Shown piece after piece: positions 1-8,730 of a stretch of 64,000 bases of DNA. The notes under the pieces are model-generated. The model was not told the origin of the DNA. It worked only from the letters and a program-made list of their open reading frames with translations, and did not search any database. Position 1 is the stretch's first letter. Every line of letters starts with the position of its first letter. Origin of the DNA: Bacteroides cellulosilyticus (lineage in GTDB: Bacteria; Bacteroidota; Bacteroidia; Bacteroidales; Bacteroidaceae); the NCBI RefSeq assembly GCF_020091405.1, contig NZ_CP081903.1:4340501-4404500 (forward strand), given 5' to 3'. A program made the translations under genes and the position numbers.

Positions 1-1
1 T

Positions 2-1282
2 GCCGTTTGTGTGGATTATGATCTTTTCGGCTGGGGAGAGTCCGCCTTGCAGGTGGGCAGTGCGGCACATCGCAGCAGTGCGGCGCATACCATTCAGGCT
101 ATGAACGGACTTCTGATTCTTGACTATATGCTTGCTTCCCGTAAAGATATTGATGTGAACCGTATCGGAGTAAACGGAGGGTCCGGTGGCGGGACGCAAA
201 CTGTTTTGCTGAGCGTGCTCGACGGGCGTTTTACGGCTTCGGCACCGGTGGTGAGCCTTGCCTCTCATTTCGACGGAGGGTGTCCCTGTGAGAGTGGTAT
301 GCCTATCCAGCTTGCTGCGGGAGGAACCTGCAATGCCGAACTGGCTGCAATTTTTGCTCCTCGTCCGCAGTTGGTAGTGTCTGATGGCGGAGATTGGACT
401 GCAAGCGTCCCTACGCTGGAATTTCCCTATCTGCAACGTGTTTATGGATTTTACGGTGCAAAAGATAAAGTGGTGAATGTACATCTGCCGAAAGAGAAGC
501 ATGATTTCGGTCCCAATAAGCGGAACGCTGTTTATGATTTCTTTGCCGAAGTCTTCGATTTGGATAAGAAGATGCTGGATGAGAGTAAAATCACTATTGA
601 GCCGGAATCTGCCATGTATAGTTTTGGCGAGAAAGGTGAGTTGCTTCCGGAAAGCGCGGTTCGTTCATTTGATGGAATAGCCGCCTACTTTGATAAGAAA
701 GCTTTTGCCCGATTGAAATCAGATGCTTCTCTTGAGAAAAAGGCAAACGAATGGGTAGCTTCTCTGAATCTGGATGATGACAAGAAAGCCGGTTTTGCTG
801 CAACCGCTGTGTACAATCATTTGCGTAAAGTTCGCGACTGGCATAATGAACATCCTTATACTACTATTCCTGCCGGTATCAATCCTCTGACCGGTAAACC
901 GCTGAGCAAGCTGGACCGTGAAATGATAGCCGATTCTGCCATGCCGGAAGAAGTTCATGAAAAGTTGATGAAAGATTTACGCAGAGTGCTGACAGAAGAA
1001 CAGGTGGAACAGATTCTTGATAAATATACGGTTGGTAAAGTGGCTTTCACTTTAAAGGGATATCAGGCTATTGTTCCCGACATGACGGAAGAGGAAACGG
1101 CTTTTGTGCTGGAACAGTTGAAGTTGGCTCGTGAACAGGCTATTGATTATAAGAACATGAAGCAGATTTCCGCAATCTTCGAAATCTATAAAACCAAGTG
1201 TGAGCAGTATTTTAATGAGCATGGCCGTAACTGGCGTCAGATGTTCAAGGACTATGTAAATAAGAGGAAGGCGGAAAAGTGA
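2..1282 (+). CDS. alpha/beta-hydrolase esterase fused to DUF3826 (5' partial)
   Basis: The gene runs off the left edge: the frame is open to base 2, so the GTG at 11 is probably not the start. Visible residues 1-185 are the C-terminal half of an alpha/beta hydrolase. They contain a nucleophile elbow GGSGGG near residue 58, a Cys-rich loop (GGCPCESG), a likely acid in GAKDK and a late histidine in KEKHDFGPNKR. Residues about 220-423 resemble DUF3826, a helical Bacteroidota domain found beside pectinases (recognised from memory). Inferred role: removing methyl or acetyl esters from RG-II so that glycosidases can act; BT1017, as I recall, is an alpha/beta-hydrolase methylesterase in the B. thetaiotaomicron RG-II locus. 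Substrate and export signal cannot be judged because the N-terminus is missing. A long hairpin repeat begins 14 bases after the stop. Confidence 0.75.
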   Translation, partial: AVCVDYDLFGWGESALQVGSAAHRSSAAHTIQAMNGLLILDYMLASRKDIDVNRIGVNGGSGGGTQTVLLSVLDGRFTASAPVVSLASHFDGGCPCESGMPIQLAAGGTCNAELAAIFAPRPQLVVSDGGDWTASVPTLEFPYLQRVYGFYGAKDKVVNVHLPKEKHDFGPNKRNAVYDFFAEVFDLDKKMLDESKITIEPESAMYSFGEKGELLPESAVRSFDGIAAYFDKKAFARLKSDASLEKKANEWVASLNLDDDKKAGFAATAVYNHLRKVRDWHNEHPYTTIPAGINPLTGKPLSKLDREMIADSAMPEEVHEKLMKDLRRVLTEEQVEQILDKYTVGKVAFTLKGYQAIVPDMTEEETAFVLEQLKLAREQAIDYKNMKQISAIFEIYKTKCEQYFNEHGRNWRQMFKDYVNKRKAEK

Positions 1283-1296
1283 AAAGAAAGGAATTA

Positions 1297-1392
1297 TTTC
1301 ACCACAGAGGACACAGAGAGCACAGAGGTTATAATTATCTCTGAATTAGAAGTCTAAAAACTCTGCGTTCTCTGTGTCCTCTGTGGTGAAAA
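1297..1392. repeat. CACAGAG-family hairpin repeat, copy 1
   Basis: Two 32-base arms (1297-1328 and 1361-1392) are near-perfect inverted repeats built from roughly 9-base units of the CACAGAGGA type. They flank a 32-base unique centre (1329-1360). The centre reappears in inverted orientation in the copy at 36953-37048, with one base of length difference, so this is a dispersed element and not just simple sequence. It lies 14 bases after the esterase stop. Transcribed, it would fold into a hairpin of about 30 bp. It has no T-run, so it is not a standard terminator. Confidence 0.85.
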
Positions 1393-1481
1393 GATTCATA
1401 ACCGCTCAGAAAGGAAGAGAATAGATTCACTTGTTTTCAAAAGAAGTCAGCCTTTCCTCTTCCCTGTTTAAAAGAAAAGCC

Positions 1482-1489
1482 TATCTTTG
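1482..1489 (+). promoter_or_regulatory. putative promoter -7 element (TATCTTTG)
   Basis: TATCTTTG matches the Bacteroides -7 consensus TAnnTTTG. No good -33 TTTG is seen 19-21 bases upstream. It would start a transcript near 1496 with a leader of about 165 bases before the HU-like gene at 1663. The rest of 1283-1662 holds only the hairpin repeat at 1297-1392 and no convincing gene. Confidence 0.4.
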
Positions 1490-1662
1490 CCTGTCCTTCA
1501 AAATCAAACGGACGAAACATACTCCCATCTCCCCCCTCTCGACGACAATGCCGCAAGGAAGAAGAAGCCGGTATAACGATACACATTTATTAATCCGAGA
1601 CCACGCCTTCGCCATCTGAACGAGACGGACACGCAGCCTCACAAACAAGAACTCCATTCATT

Positions 1663-2508
1663 ATGGCTGAAACAAGAACTTACAAGAACGAGCTGGACCT
1701 GAAGGCCTACCTCAACGAACTGACCCCTGACATCGACACGGACTACACCGTGAAAGTAAACACCAAAGAGCAAACGTTGACTGATGACGACATTGCTGCC
1801 GACGTGGCTCTGTTGAGCGGCAAGTACAACAAAAGCGAAATCCGTCACCTCTTCGACCTCCAGGCGCAGGCCGTGGCCGCAGCCGTCGCCAGCGGTTACA
1901 ACATCGCCACGCAGCTGTGCTACGTGCAACCCATGGCCAGCGGTGTCATCATGGAAGAAGAACTCTCTATCCCGGTGGACCGCGAGAAAGTGAAAGTCTA
2001 CGCCAGCCTGCGCCCCGGAATCGCCCTGAAACAGGCTATGGAACAGACCAAACTGACGCTCTTCATGCAACCCGCCGCCACCGGTCCGCACATTGCCGGC
2101 ATGGTGAGCGCCGAGTATGCCGACGCTGACGCCACCACCCGTGCCCCGATGGGTGCCAGCGGCATGGCTGTCATCACAGGCAACGGACTGAAACTGGTGG
2201 GAAAAGACGCCTCGGTGGGTATCACGCTGACTTCCGTGGCGGACGCTTCGAAATCGTTCTTCATTCCAGCCTCACGCGTCAGTCCCAACACGCCCAAGAA
2301 GCTGCAATTCGTGCTGCCTGCCGGCATCACCGAGGGGCAGTGGACGGTGAAGGTGACTACGCAATACACCCACGGAAACTACCAGACGAAGGCGGCACGT
2401 ACCTTCGAATTGCAACGCCCTATATATATAGGTGTAGTTCCTGAAGGTGGAGGTGGCGAGGGAGGAAACACCGGTGGAGGCGGTCTGGATGAAAATCCAC
2501 TTGGCTAA
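1663..2508 (+). CDS. HU/IHF-like DNA-binding protein with DUF4469 domain
   Basis: This 281-residue protein has no signal peptide. Residues about 1-120 resemble the HU-DNA_bdg (IHF-like) domain of Bacteroidota, and about 125-245 resemble DUF4469, an Ig-like all-beta domain (families from memory). The C-terminus is a glycine-rich linker ending GGGGLDENPLG. The same 11 residues end the unrelated, shorter HU-like protein at 56331-56816. Codon use is much richer in C/G at third positions than in the preceding esterase gene. Inferred role: a nucleoid-associated or DNA-architectural protein; the job of the beta domain is unknown. It is monocistronic and followed by a tandem repeat and a strong terminator. 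It probably does not belong functionally to the RG-II locus. Confidence 0.75.
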   Translation: MAETRTYKNELDLKAYLNELTPDIDTDYTVKVNTKEQTLTDDDIAADVALLSGKYNKSEIRHLFDLQAQAVAAAVASGYNIATQLCYVQPMASGVIMEEELSIPVDREKVKVYASLRPGIALKQAMEQTKLTLFMQPAATGPHIAGMVSAEYADADATTRAPMGASGMAVITGNGLKLVGKDASVGITLTSVADASKSFFIPASRVSPNTPKKLQFVLPAGITEGQWTVKVTTQYTHGNYQTKAARTFELQRPIYIGVVPEGGGGEGGNTGGGGLDENPLG

Positions 2509-2516
2509 TACCGAAT

Positions 2517-2621
2517 CCGGAGAATAGGTATTCAACAGACCGGAGAATAGGTATTCAACAGACCGGAGAATAGGTATTCAACGGACCGGAGAATAGGTAT
2601 TCAACGGACCGGAGAATAATT
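2517..2621. repeat. 23-bp tandem repeat (4 full units plus a partial unit)
   Basis: Units begin with CCGGAGAATAGG at 2517, 2540, 2563, 2586 and 2609. Each contains the small palindrome GAATA-GG-TATTC. Four full units are almost identical and the fifth is partial. The array lies 8 bases after the stop of the HU-like gene and before its terminator, so it should be transcribed as a 3' UTR. No spacers separate the units, so it is not a CRISPR array. Confidence 0.9.
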
Positions 2622-2642
2622 ATCTCCCGACTAACACCAATA

Positions 2643-2678
2643 AAGGCTGTATCCGGTTCGCGGTACAGCCTTTTTTTT
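2643..2678 (+). terminator. rho-independent terminator of the HU-like gene
   Basis: A 9-bp stem, AAGGCTGTA paired with TACAGCCTT, closes a loop of about 12 bases and runs into eight T residues (2671-2678). It ends the transcript of the gene at 1663-2508. The convergent GH78 gene ends at 2721, so the reverse-strand hairpin may help there too, but it has fewer T residues in that direction. Confidence 0.85.
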
Positions 2679-2720
2679 CGGATGGGTTACTCTCTGTGGT
2701 GGACTATACCCGGAAAAGCC

Positions 2721-5700
2721 CTATCGAAGTTTTGATAAATCTATTTCCGCATATTTAACCCGCTGCCTTCTCCATGTATAAACAGCATGCAGCTTACCAT
2801 CTTTTCCCTGAATAATACTTGGATAGGAATATTGACTGATAGGGCTGTCTTCCAATGTAAGCACAGGTTGCCAATTTATACCATCTTCTGAAATGGCTAC
2901 GCAGAGAGGAGTTCGAGGTCCTTTCGGTGTGCCGGGCAGTGTCGAGAAATTATTGTAGATGAGCACATGGCGACCGTCCTGCAATGTTACGGCATCTGTT
3001 CCCGAATTATTATTCGGAACATCCAGAAGTGTTACTTTGCTCCAGGTATCGCCATTATCATTGCTCCAGGCGGTGGCAATCCGGGCATTGCGTGTGCGGC
3101 ACAATACTTGTAATCTTCCGTCTTTGTGCACCAGTATGCTGGGCTGTATCGCATATATTGGCTTTGCACCTTCACCTTCGACGGCTTCGCCGCCTTCCTG
3201 ATCATCTACGTTGACACCTCCTTTTTTGCGGTGCTGAGTAAGTACGGAAAGTTCCGCAGCCAGTGATTCCGTTGTCTTCCAGGTCTTGCCGTTGTCATCG
3301 GAAATTTCGAAATGAATGCGCCATCCCTTGCCGCCTTCTCTACTGGAAGGACAGATGATACGGCCGTTAATGTATTCCGGTTTATTCTTGATAGGACCGA
3401 GGAAGCCCTCCGGCAACGGTTCACGCCTGCTCCAGGTTTTTCCTCCATCGCGAGAGCGTACGAGCCAGCCTGTCCAGTCGCCTACGCTCAAGCCTATTTT
3501 ATAGAAGAGAATCAGATCACCTCCCGGAATCTGGAAAAGTACCGGGTTCCAGCAAGCTTTCCGACGGGCAATCAGCTTTCCCCGGGCATTTGTCACAGGA
3601 GTACAAGTGGAATCAATGCCTGCCAAAGTTGCCTGCGCATCTTTTATTGAGAATATGCCGTCGGCAGCGAGTTGCGGAGAGGTCCATTCTTTGGCGCCTT
3701 TCGGCTTGCGGCACACCCAGATGCAACAATCCGGATTGCGCTCTTTGGTACCGCCGAAAAATGAAGCGACAAGATCTCCGTTTTTCAATTCTACGATGGT
3801 GGCTCCATGACATTCCGGGAAGGAGGCTTTCTCATATAGGAACTCGTCACTCAGGATAGCTGCATGCCGGGTAGGAATATCTACACTGAAGTGATGCTTG
3901 CCTGAACCTACCATTTCTTTCCGCCCGTCGGGAAGATATACCTCGCCTGTAGTGTTGGCGGGGAGTTCAATGTCCCATTCCAGATGTGTCGGGGTCTTTG
4001 TCCACCGGCTGGTTATTTTTCCATAGATACTTGTGTAGGATGCATCTACATTGCTTAGTTCCTGAATGTCAAAGGCAGGCTGGAAGATGATATGTTTGTA
4101 GCCGGGCTTCCAACGGTCGGCACGGATGCCAGCCAGATTGTTGAAGCACCAGGGAAGCAGGTCGCCTAAGAGCATGACGTGGTTTCCACTGTTCATTCCG
4201 GGATTTGCTTTGTCGCCATTCCAGAGTTCCCAGATGGTGGTGGCGCCTTGCGCGGCCATATATCCCCACGAAGGATAAGTCTTATTAGTGGCCAGAAGAT
4301 AGGCGACATCGGCATGGCCACGGCGGCTTAGTTCGCGCAGCAACCATTGCGTACCGATGACTCCGGTGCTGATATGTCCCTTATTGGTAGTGATGATGGT
4401 AGCCACGGTATTCTTGGCAACTTCGTCAATGTAGTGTTTGGGGACAAGTCCGAAAGCAAGCGGCAGGATATTGGCGGTAACCGTATTGTTACCGTAGAAG
4501 ATGCTGTCCGGATATAAAGTATGTCCGGGTACGGGCGAAGTACCCTCCTTCACATGAAGGAAACGTGCGTTGAAGGCATCTTTTATTTTACGTTCCAGTG
4601 CTCCCCATTCTTCGGCTTCGGCGGTGAGGCCTTGCAGGCTTGCAAAACGATGCATCAGTTGCAGGACTTTCAGATAATAGGCGGTAGCTATAAGTGCACC
4701 ATCCGTTTTGCGGGCAGGGTCGTTGCTATGAATCATTTCCAAAGACTCGGGAGGCACGCACCAGTCACCGTATTTGTCTTTGGTGATGATAAATTCCCGG
4801 TTCAGGTAATACTCGCGGATATGAGATACCCATTTCTTTAAAGCCGGATAATTTTCTTCGATTGCGCGCCGGTCACCGTAGTTGGTGAAAAGCATGTCGC
4901 ATACCAGGGGGAGGGTAGCCGGCCAGGTGACGTTATCCGAATAGTAATTCCAGTAGGCCGGAGCTACATCCGGGATGCAGCCGTCCTCACGCTGTGCTTC
5001 ACGAATATCACGTGTCCATTTGTTGTATAGGGCATGATTGTTGAAAAACAGGCTTTCACCCCAGGAACCCATCGCGTGATCGCCCAACCAGGGTTGGCGT
5101 TCGTTGCGTTGCGGGCAGTCGACGGGCATACCTTTATAGTTACTGCGGATACCCCAGAAGGCATTGCGCAATACCTGGTTGAGTGTTTCATCCGAGCCGG
5201 TGAAGGTCCCGGTATGAGCCATTTCGTCATCTACTACTTCTGCCGTAAAATCTTCGGCCTTGGCATTGGGATAACCGCTGATTTCCACATAGCGGAAACC
5301 GTGGTATACAAAGCGGGGAGCCCAGGTGGCATCTTGTGGTTCACGTCCGCTGACAACATATATATCCGTGCAATGTGCATCGCGCAGATTCTTCGTAAAG
5401 ATTTCGCCATCCGGTTGCAAGCGCTCGGCAAAGCGGAGACGGATACTGTCTCCTGCCTGGCCTTTGATACGAATACGTAGCCATCCTGCCATATTCTGGC
5501 CGATGTCCAAAATGTGTTTGCCTCCCTGTTTCCGGATAGAAACAGGTTTCAGGCTTTCCGTAACTTTCATGCCCGGTATCATTTGCGCACGCAAGGTTCC
5601 TGAGGGAATGCTGACGCGCTGTGCGGATATCCAATTCGTATCATCGTAGCCTGTCCGGTTCCAGTCTCCTAATTCCTTGCGTGCATCGTATTCTTCGCCA

Positions 5701-6587
5701 TCGTACTCATTGTTGCTGCGGATAGGGCCTTCGGTGGTTAGTTTCCAGGAAATGTCCGAGGCGATTGTCTGTCTGCTGCCGTCCGTATATTCAACAATCA
5801 GGTTCAGGCGTAGTTTGGGATAGCCGAAAGTAGGTATCTTGTAGGGTTTGTAATTCTGGCGCATGGTGTAGAAGCGTCCGTTGCCGAGGATGACACCGAT
5901 GGCATTTTCTTTTCGGAGTTGCGGGGTGACGTCATACGTGTTGTACAGAATAGTTTTCCGGTAATCGGTAGGGGCGGGTGCCAGGACTTGCTCACCGATG
6001 CGCTGACCGTTGATAAAGAGTTCGTAAAGTCCCATTCCGGCAATGTGTACCGTGGCTCGTTTCACTTCTTTGGTCAGTGCAAACTCTTTGCGGAGGTAGC
6101 GGGCGGCAAGGCGGCTCCATTGTGTCTCGCTGTCACCGGGGGCGGGGCGGTCCAGGCCGATCCACTGCCCTTGCCAGTCGGCTTCGTTCAGTAGTCCCAT
6201 GCTCCAGGAGGCGGGTTCGCTCCAGTCGGTTTCATTGGTATGGGTATAGACTTTCACTTTCCAGTAGTAAGGGGTGTTACGCTTCAACGTTTCACCTTGA
6301 TAAGTGATCCATTGGGAAGCGTCTGTTTTCACCTTGCCCGAATCCCAACAGTCTCCTTTGTCTTGTGCCAGGAGTTCGGGGGAGGAGGCTACAAGAATAT
6401 GATAGGCGGTTTGCATCACATTTTGTTCGTCCGATTCGATACGCCAGCCCAGACGGGGGTGGCGGATGTCGATTCCCAGTGGATTCTTCAATTGCTCTGT
6501 TCGCAGGTCGGTGACGCGCAAGGCTGCGTGTGCCGTACAGGCAAGGAGGAGTAGGGAAAGTAGGGATATTGATATCTTCTTATTCAT
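2721..6587 (-). CDS. GH78 alpha-L-rhamnosidase fused to a sialidase-like (BNR) domain
   Basis: A 1288-residue secreted enzyme with a cleavable signal peptide (about residues 1-21). Residues about 22-905 carry the GH78 layout: an Ig-like N-domain, jelly-roll domains with FINGQRIGEQVLAPAPTDY, the barrel motif PVDCPQRNERQPWLGDHAMG, and a C-terminal beta domain. Residues about 918-1288 form a sialidase-like propeller with three Asp boxes (SRDGGKTW near 1045, SDDNGKTW near 1096, SNDNGDTW near 1175). A charged low-complexity insertion (GGEAVEGEG) sits near residue 1135. RG-II side chain C is Rha-alpha-1,5-Kdo, and Kdo is a 2-keto acid like sialic acid. I therefore infer that one polypeptide may remove the whole side chain; this is unproven. 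The gene heads a minus-strand group oriented like the GH140, GH105 and GH95 genes. Confidence 0.85.
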   Translation of the reverse strand: MNKKISISLLSLLLLACTAHAALRVTDLRTEQLKNPLGIDIRHPRLGWRIESDEQNVMQTAYHILVASSPELLAQDKGDCWDSGKVKTDASQWITYQGETLKRNTPYYWKVKVYTHTNETDWSEPASWSMGLLNEADWQGQWIGLDRPAPGDSETQWSRLAARYLRKEFALTKEVKRATVHIAGMGLYELFINGQRIGEQVLAPAPTDYRKTILYNTYDVTPQLRKENAIGVILGNGRFYTMRQNYKPYKIPTFGYPKLRLNLIVEYTDGSRQTIASDISWKLTTEGPIRSNNEYDGEEYDARKELGDWNRTGYDDTNWISAQRVSIPSGTLRAQMIPGMKVTESLKPVSIRKQGGKHILDIGQNMAGWLRIRIKGQAGDSIRLRFAERLQPDGEIFTKNLRDAHCTDIYVVSGREPQDATWAPRFVYHGFRYVEISGYPNAKAEDFTAEVVDDEMAHTGTFTGSDETLNQVLRNAFWGIRSNYKGMPVDCPQRNERQPWLGDHAMGSWGESLFFNNHALYNKWTRDIREAQREDGCIPDVAPAYWNYYSDNVTWPATLPLVCDMLFTNYGDRRAIEENYPALKKWVSHIREYYLNREFIITKDKYGDWCVPPESLEMIHSNDPARKTDGALIATAYYLKVLQLMHRFASLQGLTAEAEEWGALERKIKDAFNARFLHVKEGTSPVPGHTLYPDSIFYGNNTVTANILPLAFGLVPKHYIDEVAKNTVATIITTNKGHISTGVIGTQWLLRELSRRGHADVAYLLATNKTYPSWGYMAAQGATTIWELWNGDKANPGMNSGNHVMLLGDLLPWCFNNLAGIRADRWKPGYKHIIFQPAFDIQELSNVDASYTSIYGKITSRWTKTPTHLEWDIELPANTTGEVYLPDGRKEMVGSGKHHFSVDIPTRHAAILSDEFLYEKASFPECHGATIVELKNGDLVASFFGGTKERNPDCCIWVCRKPKGAKEWTSPQLAADGIFSIKDAQATLAGIDSTCTPVTNARGKLIARRKACWNPVLFQIPGGDLILFYKIGLSVGDWTGWLVRSRDGGKTWSRREPLPEGFLGPIKNKPEYINGRIICPSSREGGKGWRIHFEISDDNGKTWKTTESLAAELSVLTQHRKKGGVNVDDQEGGEAVEGEGAKPIYAIQPSILVHKDGRLQVLCRTRNARIATAWSNDNGDTWSKVTLLDVPNNNSGTDAVTLQDGRHVLIYNNFSTLPGTPKGPRTPLCVAISEDGINWQPVLTLEDSPISQYSYPSIIQGKDGKLHAVYTWRRQRVKYAEIDLSKLR

Positions 6588-6631
6588 ATTGATTGCGTTA
6601 TGATATTGAGTAATAGTTCAAGTTTACTTTT

Positions 6632-6954
6632 ATAAATGATAATTTAGCGGGCGGGAATGGGTACGCGGACGACGCGGATGAGGCGGACGAACGCGGAGTA
6701 TCTTTATTCTCCTCCTCCAGTTGGAGGAGGAGTACCCGTAGGGGGAGGTGGTAGGTAAGCAATAAAATACCTATTAATAAGAATATAAAGGATTTCTTCT
6801 CTCACCTACCACCCCGCCCTTTGGGCACCCCTCCTCCAACTGGAGGAGGGGAATTAGGATACTTCTACAATAAATATCGAGAAAAAAGTCCGCGTTCGTC
6901 CGCCTTATCCGCGTCGTCCGCGTACCCATTCCCGCCCGCTAAATTATCATTTAT
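6632..6954. repeat. Long nested inverted-repeat element (CGCGGA family) between two glycosidase genes
   Basis: Outer arms of 66 bases (6632-6697 and 6889-6954) are inverted repeats with about one mismatch. The outer tips read AAATGATAATTTAGCGGGCG; the inner parts are 9-base units such as CGCGGACGA. Inside lies a second, unrelated inverted repeat (about 6709-6739 with 6803-6855) built on CTCCTCCAGTTGGAGGAG, so one hairpin element is nested in another. Together they fill the 382-base gap 6588-6969 between the GH78 start and the GH140 stop. No gene is seen here. The element ends 15 bases downstream of the GH140 stop on the minus strand. Confidence 0.85.
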
Positions 6955-6969
6955 GTAGTGACGTTGCAC

Positions 6970-8436
6970 TTACTTTTTCTCCCATCGTTGTTGTGCATCG
7001 GGCAGTTCGTCCCATTCCTTATTTACATAGTCTTTACTGCTGTCCACTACAATCAGGATATGATCGTTTCCGCTGCTGTAGCCACTATCGTGCTGGAAAT
7101 TGTGTATTCCATTGTCAAACTCACCGATATATTCCAGTTTGCCGTCTTTGGTGGTATACCACCAGGCATTCTTCTTGGCACCGCTGATTTTGCTGAAATC
7201 TACTTTCATCGGGCGTCCGGTGTAGTTATACACCATCAGATAATCTTTGCCGCGTGTGGCGATGGCACGGTCGTAGCGTTCTCCGTTTGTACCGGTAATG
7301 ATAGACTGGTCGGGTACACGTTCGAAGAATGGGAAAGTCAGCATCAGGTTTTTGAGATACTTCATTTGGTTGAATCCCGGATTGTTCAGGGCATCGTACC
7401 AGGGTTCCTTTGCACTGTATGCACCGCCAACACCGGGTTTGAGGAACTGCATGATGGAATTATTACCGTAGGTATGTCCGAAGGAACCGGCAAATACTGA
7501 CCAGTAGGCATAACGGCGCACATCGTAATCTTTCCAGCGCAGTTCATTCTCATCGTGCAGACCGTGAGGAATTTCCTCGTAGATAGGTTCACCGTCGATG
7601 ACGGGTTTCATGGGATTTGTGGCCATACTGCGTTCTACGAAGCGCCAGTTATCTTCTTCGGTATTCTCTTCAATCGGATAATCACCGTCACCGAAACGTT
7701 GTCCGTAGCGGCGATGCCCGCTTTGGAACATGTTGAAGTCCAGCCAGGGAGCGGCATTGAACCACGTTGAGGAAGTGGTGCGGCCGCGTGGGTGGAAGGT
7801 CATCAGGTGGTTCTTGTCTATTGCTTTGATGGAGGTGGCGAGAGCTTCCCATTCGGCGGTTTTTACGTCACCACGGATGTCGCCGCCAATGAACCAGATG
7901 ATATTCGGCTCGTCTTTATAGCGCTCGGCGAGGAATTTGCCGTACGCTTTGGCTTGGTCTACGGTCATTTCGCCACGGCTGACGGGGCTTCCCCAGATGC
8001 AGACCATGCCGATGTAGATGCCTTTACGGGCGGCGGTGCGGATGATGTAGTCCATATGGTCCCAATAGCCATAGACGCCCGGGCGGTTGATGTTCTTGAA
8101 GTTGTAGCCGTCGGTCATGGAATATTGTCCGTAGGTGTTTATGGAGGGGACATTGTTCAGAGTCTGAACTTGAATGACGTTATATCCCCGTTGTTTGCAC
8201 TGTTCCAGATAATACTCGGCTTCATCGCGGTTCAGGCGCTGGGGCAGTAGCCATCCGGTTTCGCCCAGCCAGAAGAAGGGAGTGCCGTTTTCATGTTTCA
8301 GATAGCGGCCTTCTTCGGAGACCATTAGTTTGCCATTGTTCCAGGGGATATACGTTTTCTGTGTTTTCTTCTGTGCTGAGGCTGAAACGGCGGTCAGCAA
8401 TAACAGAAAAAGGGTGATTAGTTTGAATGTTTTCAT
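6970..8436 (-). CDS. GH140 apiosidase-like glycosidase
   Basis: A 488-residue secreted protein with a signal peptide at about residues 1-21. It has a TIM-barrel domain of the DUF4038 type and a C-terminal beta domain of the collagen-binding type, the layout of GH140. Candidate catalytic residues are Asp186 in IGGDIRGD and Glu283 in VIDGEPIYE. Their spacing of 97 equals that of the Asp187/Glu284 pair I recall for B. thetaiotaomicron BT1012. GH140 enzymes cut the apiose that links RG-II side chains A and B to the backbone, so this enzyme would release whole side chains. It is read leftwards with GH105 and GH95. A hairpin element follows 15 bases after its stop and another lies upstream. Confidence in the family is high; the exact bond is inferred. 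Confidence 0.88.
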   Translation of the reverse strand: MKTFKLITLFLLLLTAVSASAQKKTQKTYIPWNNGKLMVSEEGRYLKHENGTPFFWLGETGWLLPQRLNRDEAEYYLEQCKQRGYNVIQVQTLNNVPSINTYGQYSMTDGYNFKNINRPGVYGYWDHMDYIIRTAARKGIYIGMVCIWGSPVSRGEMTVDQAKAYGKFLAERYKDEPNIIWFIGGDIRGDVKTAEWEALATSIKAIDKNHLMTFHPRGRTTSSTWFNAAPWLDFNMFQSGHRRYGQRFGDGDYPIEENTEEDNWRFVERSMATNPMKPVIDGEPIYEEIPHGLHDENELRWKDYDVRRYAYWSVFAGSFGHTYGNNSIMQFLKPGVGGAYSAKEPWYDALNNPGFNQMKYLKNLMLTFPFFERVPDQSIITGTNGERYDRAIATRGKDYLMVYNYTGRPMKVDFSKISGAKKNAWWYTTKDGKLEYIGEFDNGIHNFQHDSGYSSGNDHILIVVDSSKDYVNKEWDELPDAQQRWEKK

Positions 8437-8484
8437 TACGATTTGAGTTATAATTGTTGTTGTTATTATTGGAATGAGGTTGAT

Positions 8485-8730
8485 AAATGATGATTTAGGG
8501 GCGAGGGAATGGGTACGCGGACTACGCGGATAAGGCGGACGAACGCGGACTTTAATCTTTTAGACGCGGATGACACGGATGACGCGGATTTTTAAAGCTG
8601 CGCTATACATACCGGCATATCACACCGGAGGAAAAAAGAATCCGCGTCATCCGTGTCATCCGTGTCTGAAAGATTACTTGCACGCCGAAGGAGAACCTTG
8701 CTCCAGCGCTACGCTGGTAAATCATCATTT
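8485..8730. repeat. CGCGGAT-family hairpin element, overlapping the GH105 stop
   Basis: Outer 13-base tips AAATGATGATTTA (8485-8497) and TAAATCATCATTT (8718-8730) are exact inverted repeats. Next to the left tip is a stretch (about 8505-8550) matching the left arm of the 6632 element. Within it lies an independent hairpin (about 8565-8600 with 8636-8670) of CGCGGATGA/CACGGATGA units. The right tip contains the stop codon of the minus-strand GH105 gene (8725-8727). The gap 8437-8724 holds nothing else recognisable. Confidence 0.8.

Noticed and set aside
1639..2091. Open frame opposite the HU-like DUF4469 gene
   Set aside because: It is a shadow of the GC-rich codons of the real gene; no family resemblance and no start context.
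2517..2621. CRISPR array
   Set aside because: Units are contiguous with no unique spacers and no cas genes are nearby.
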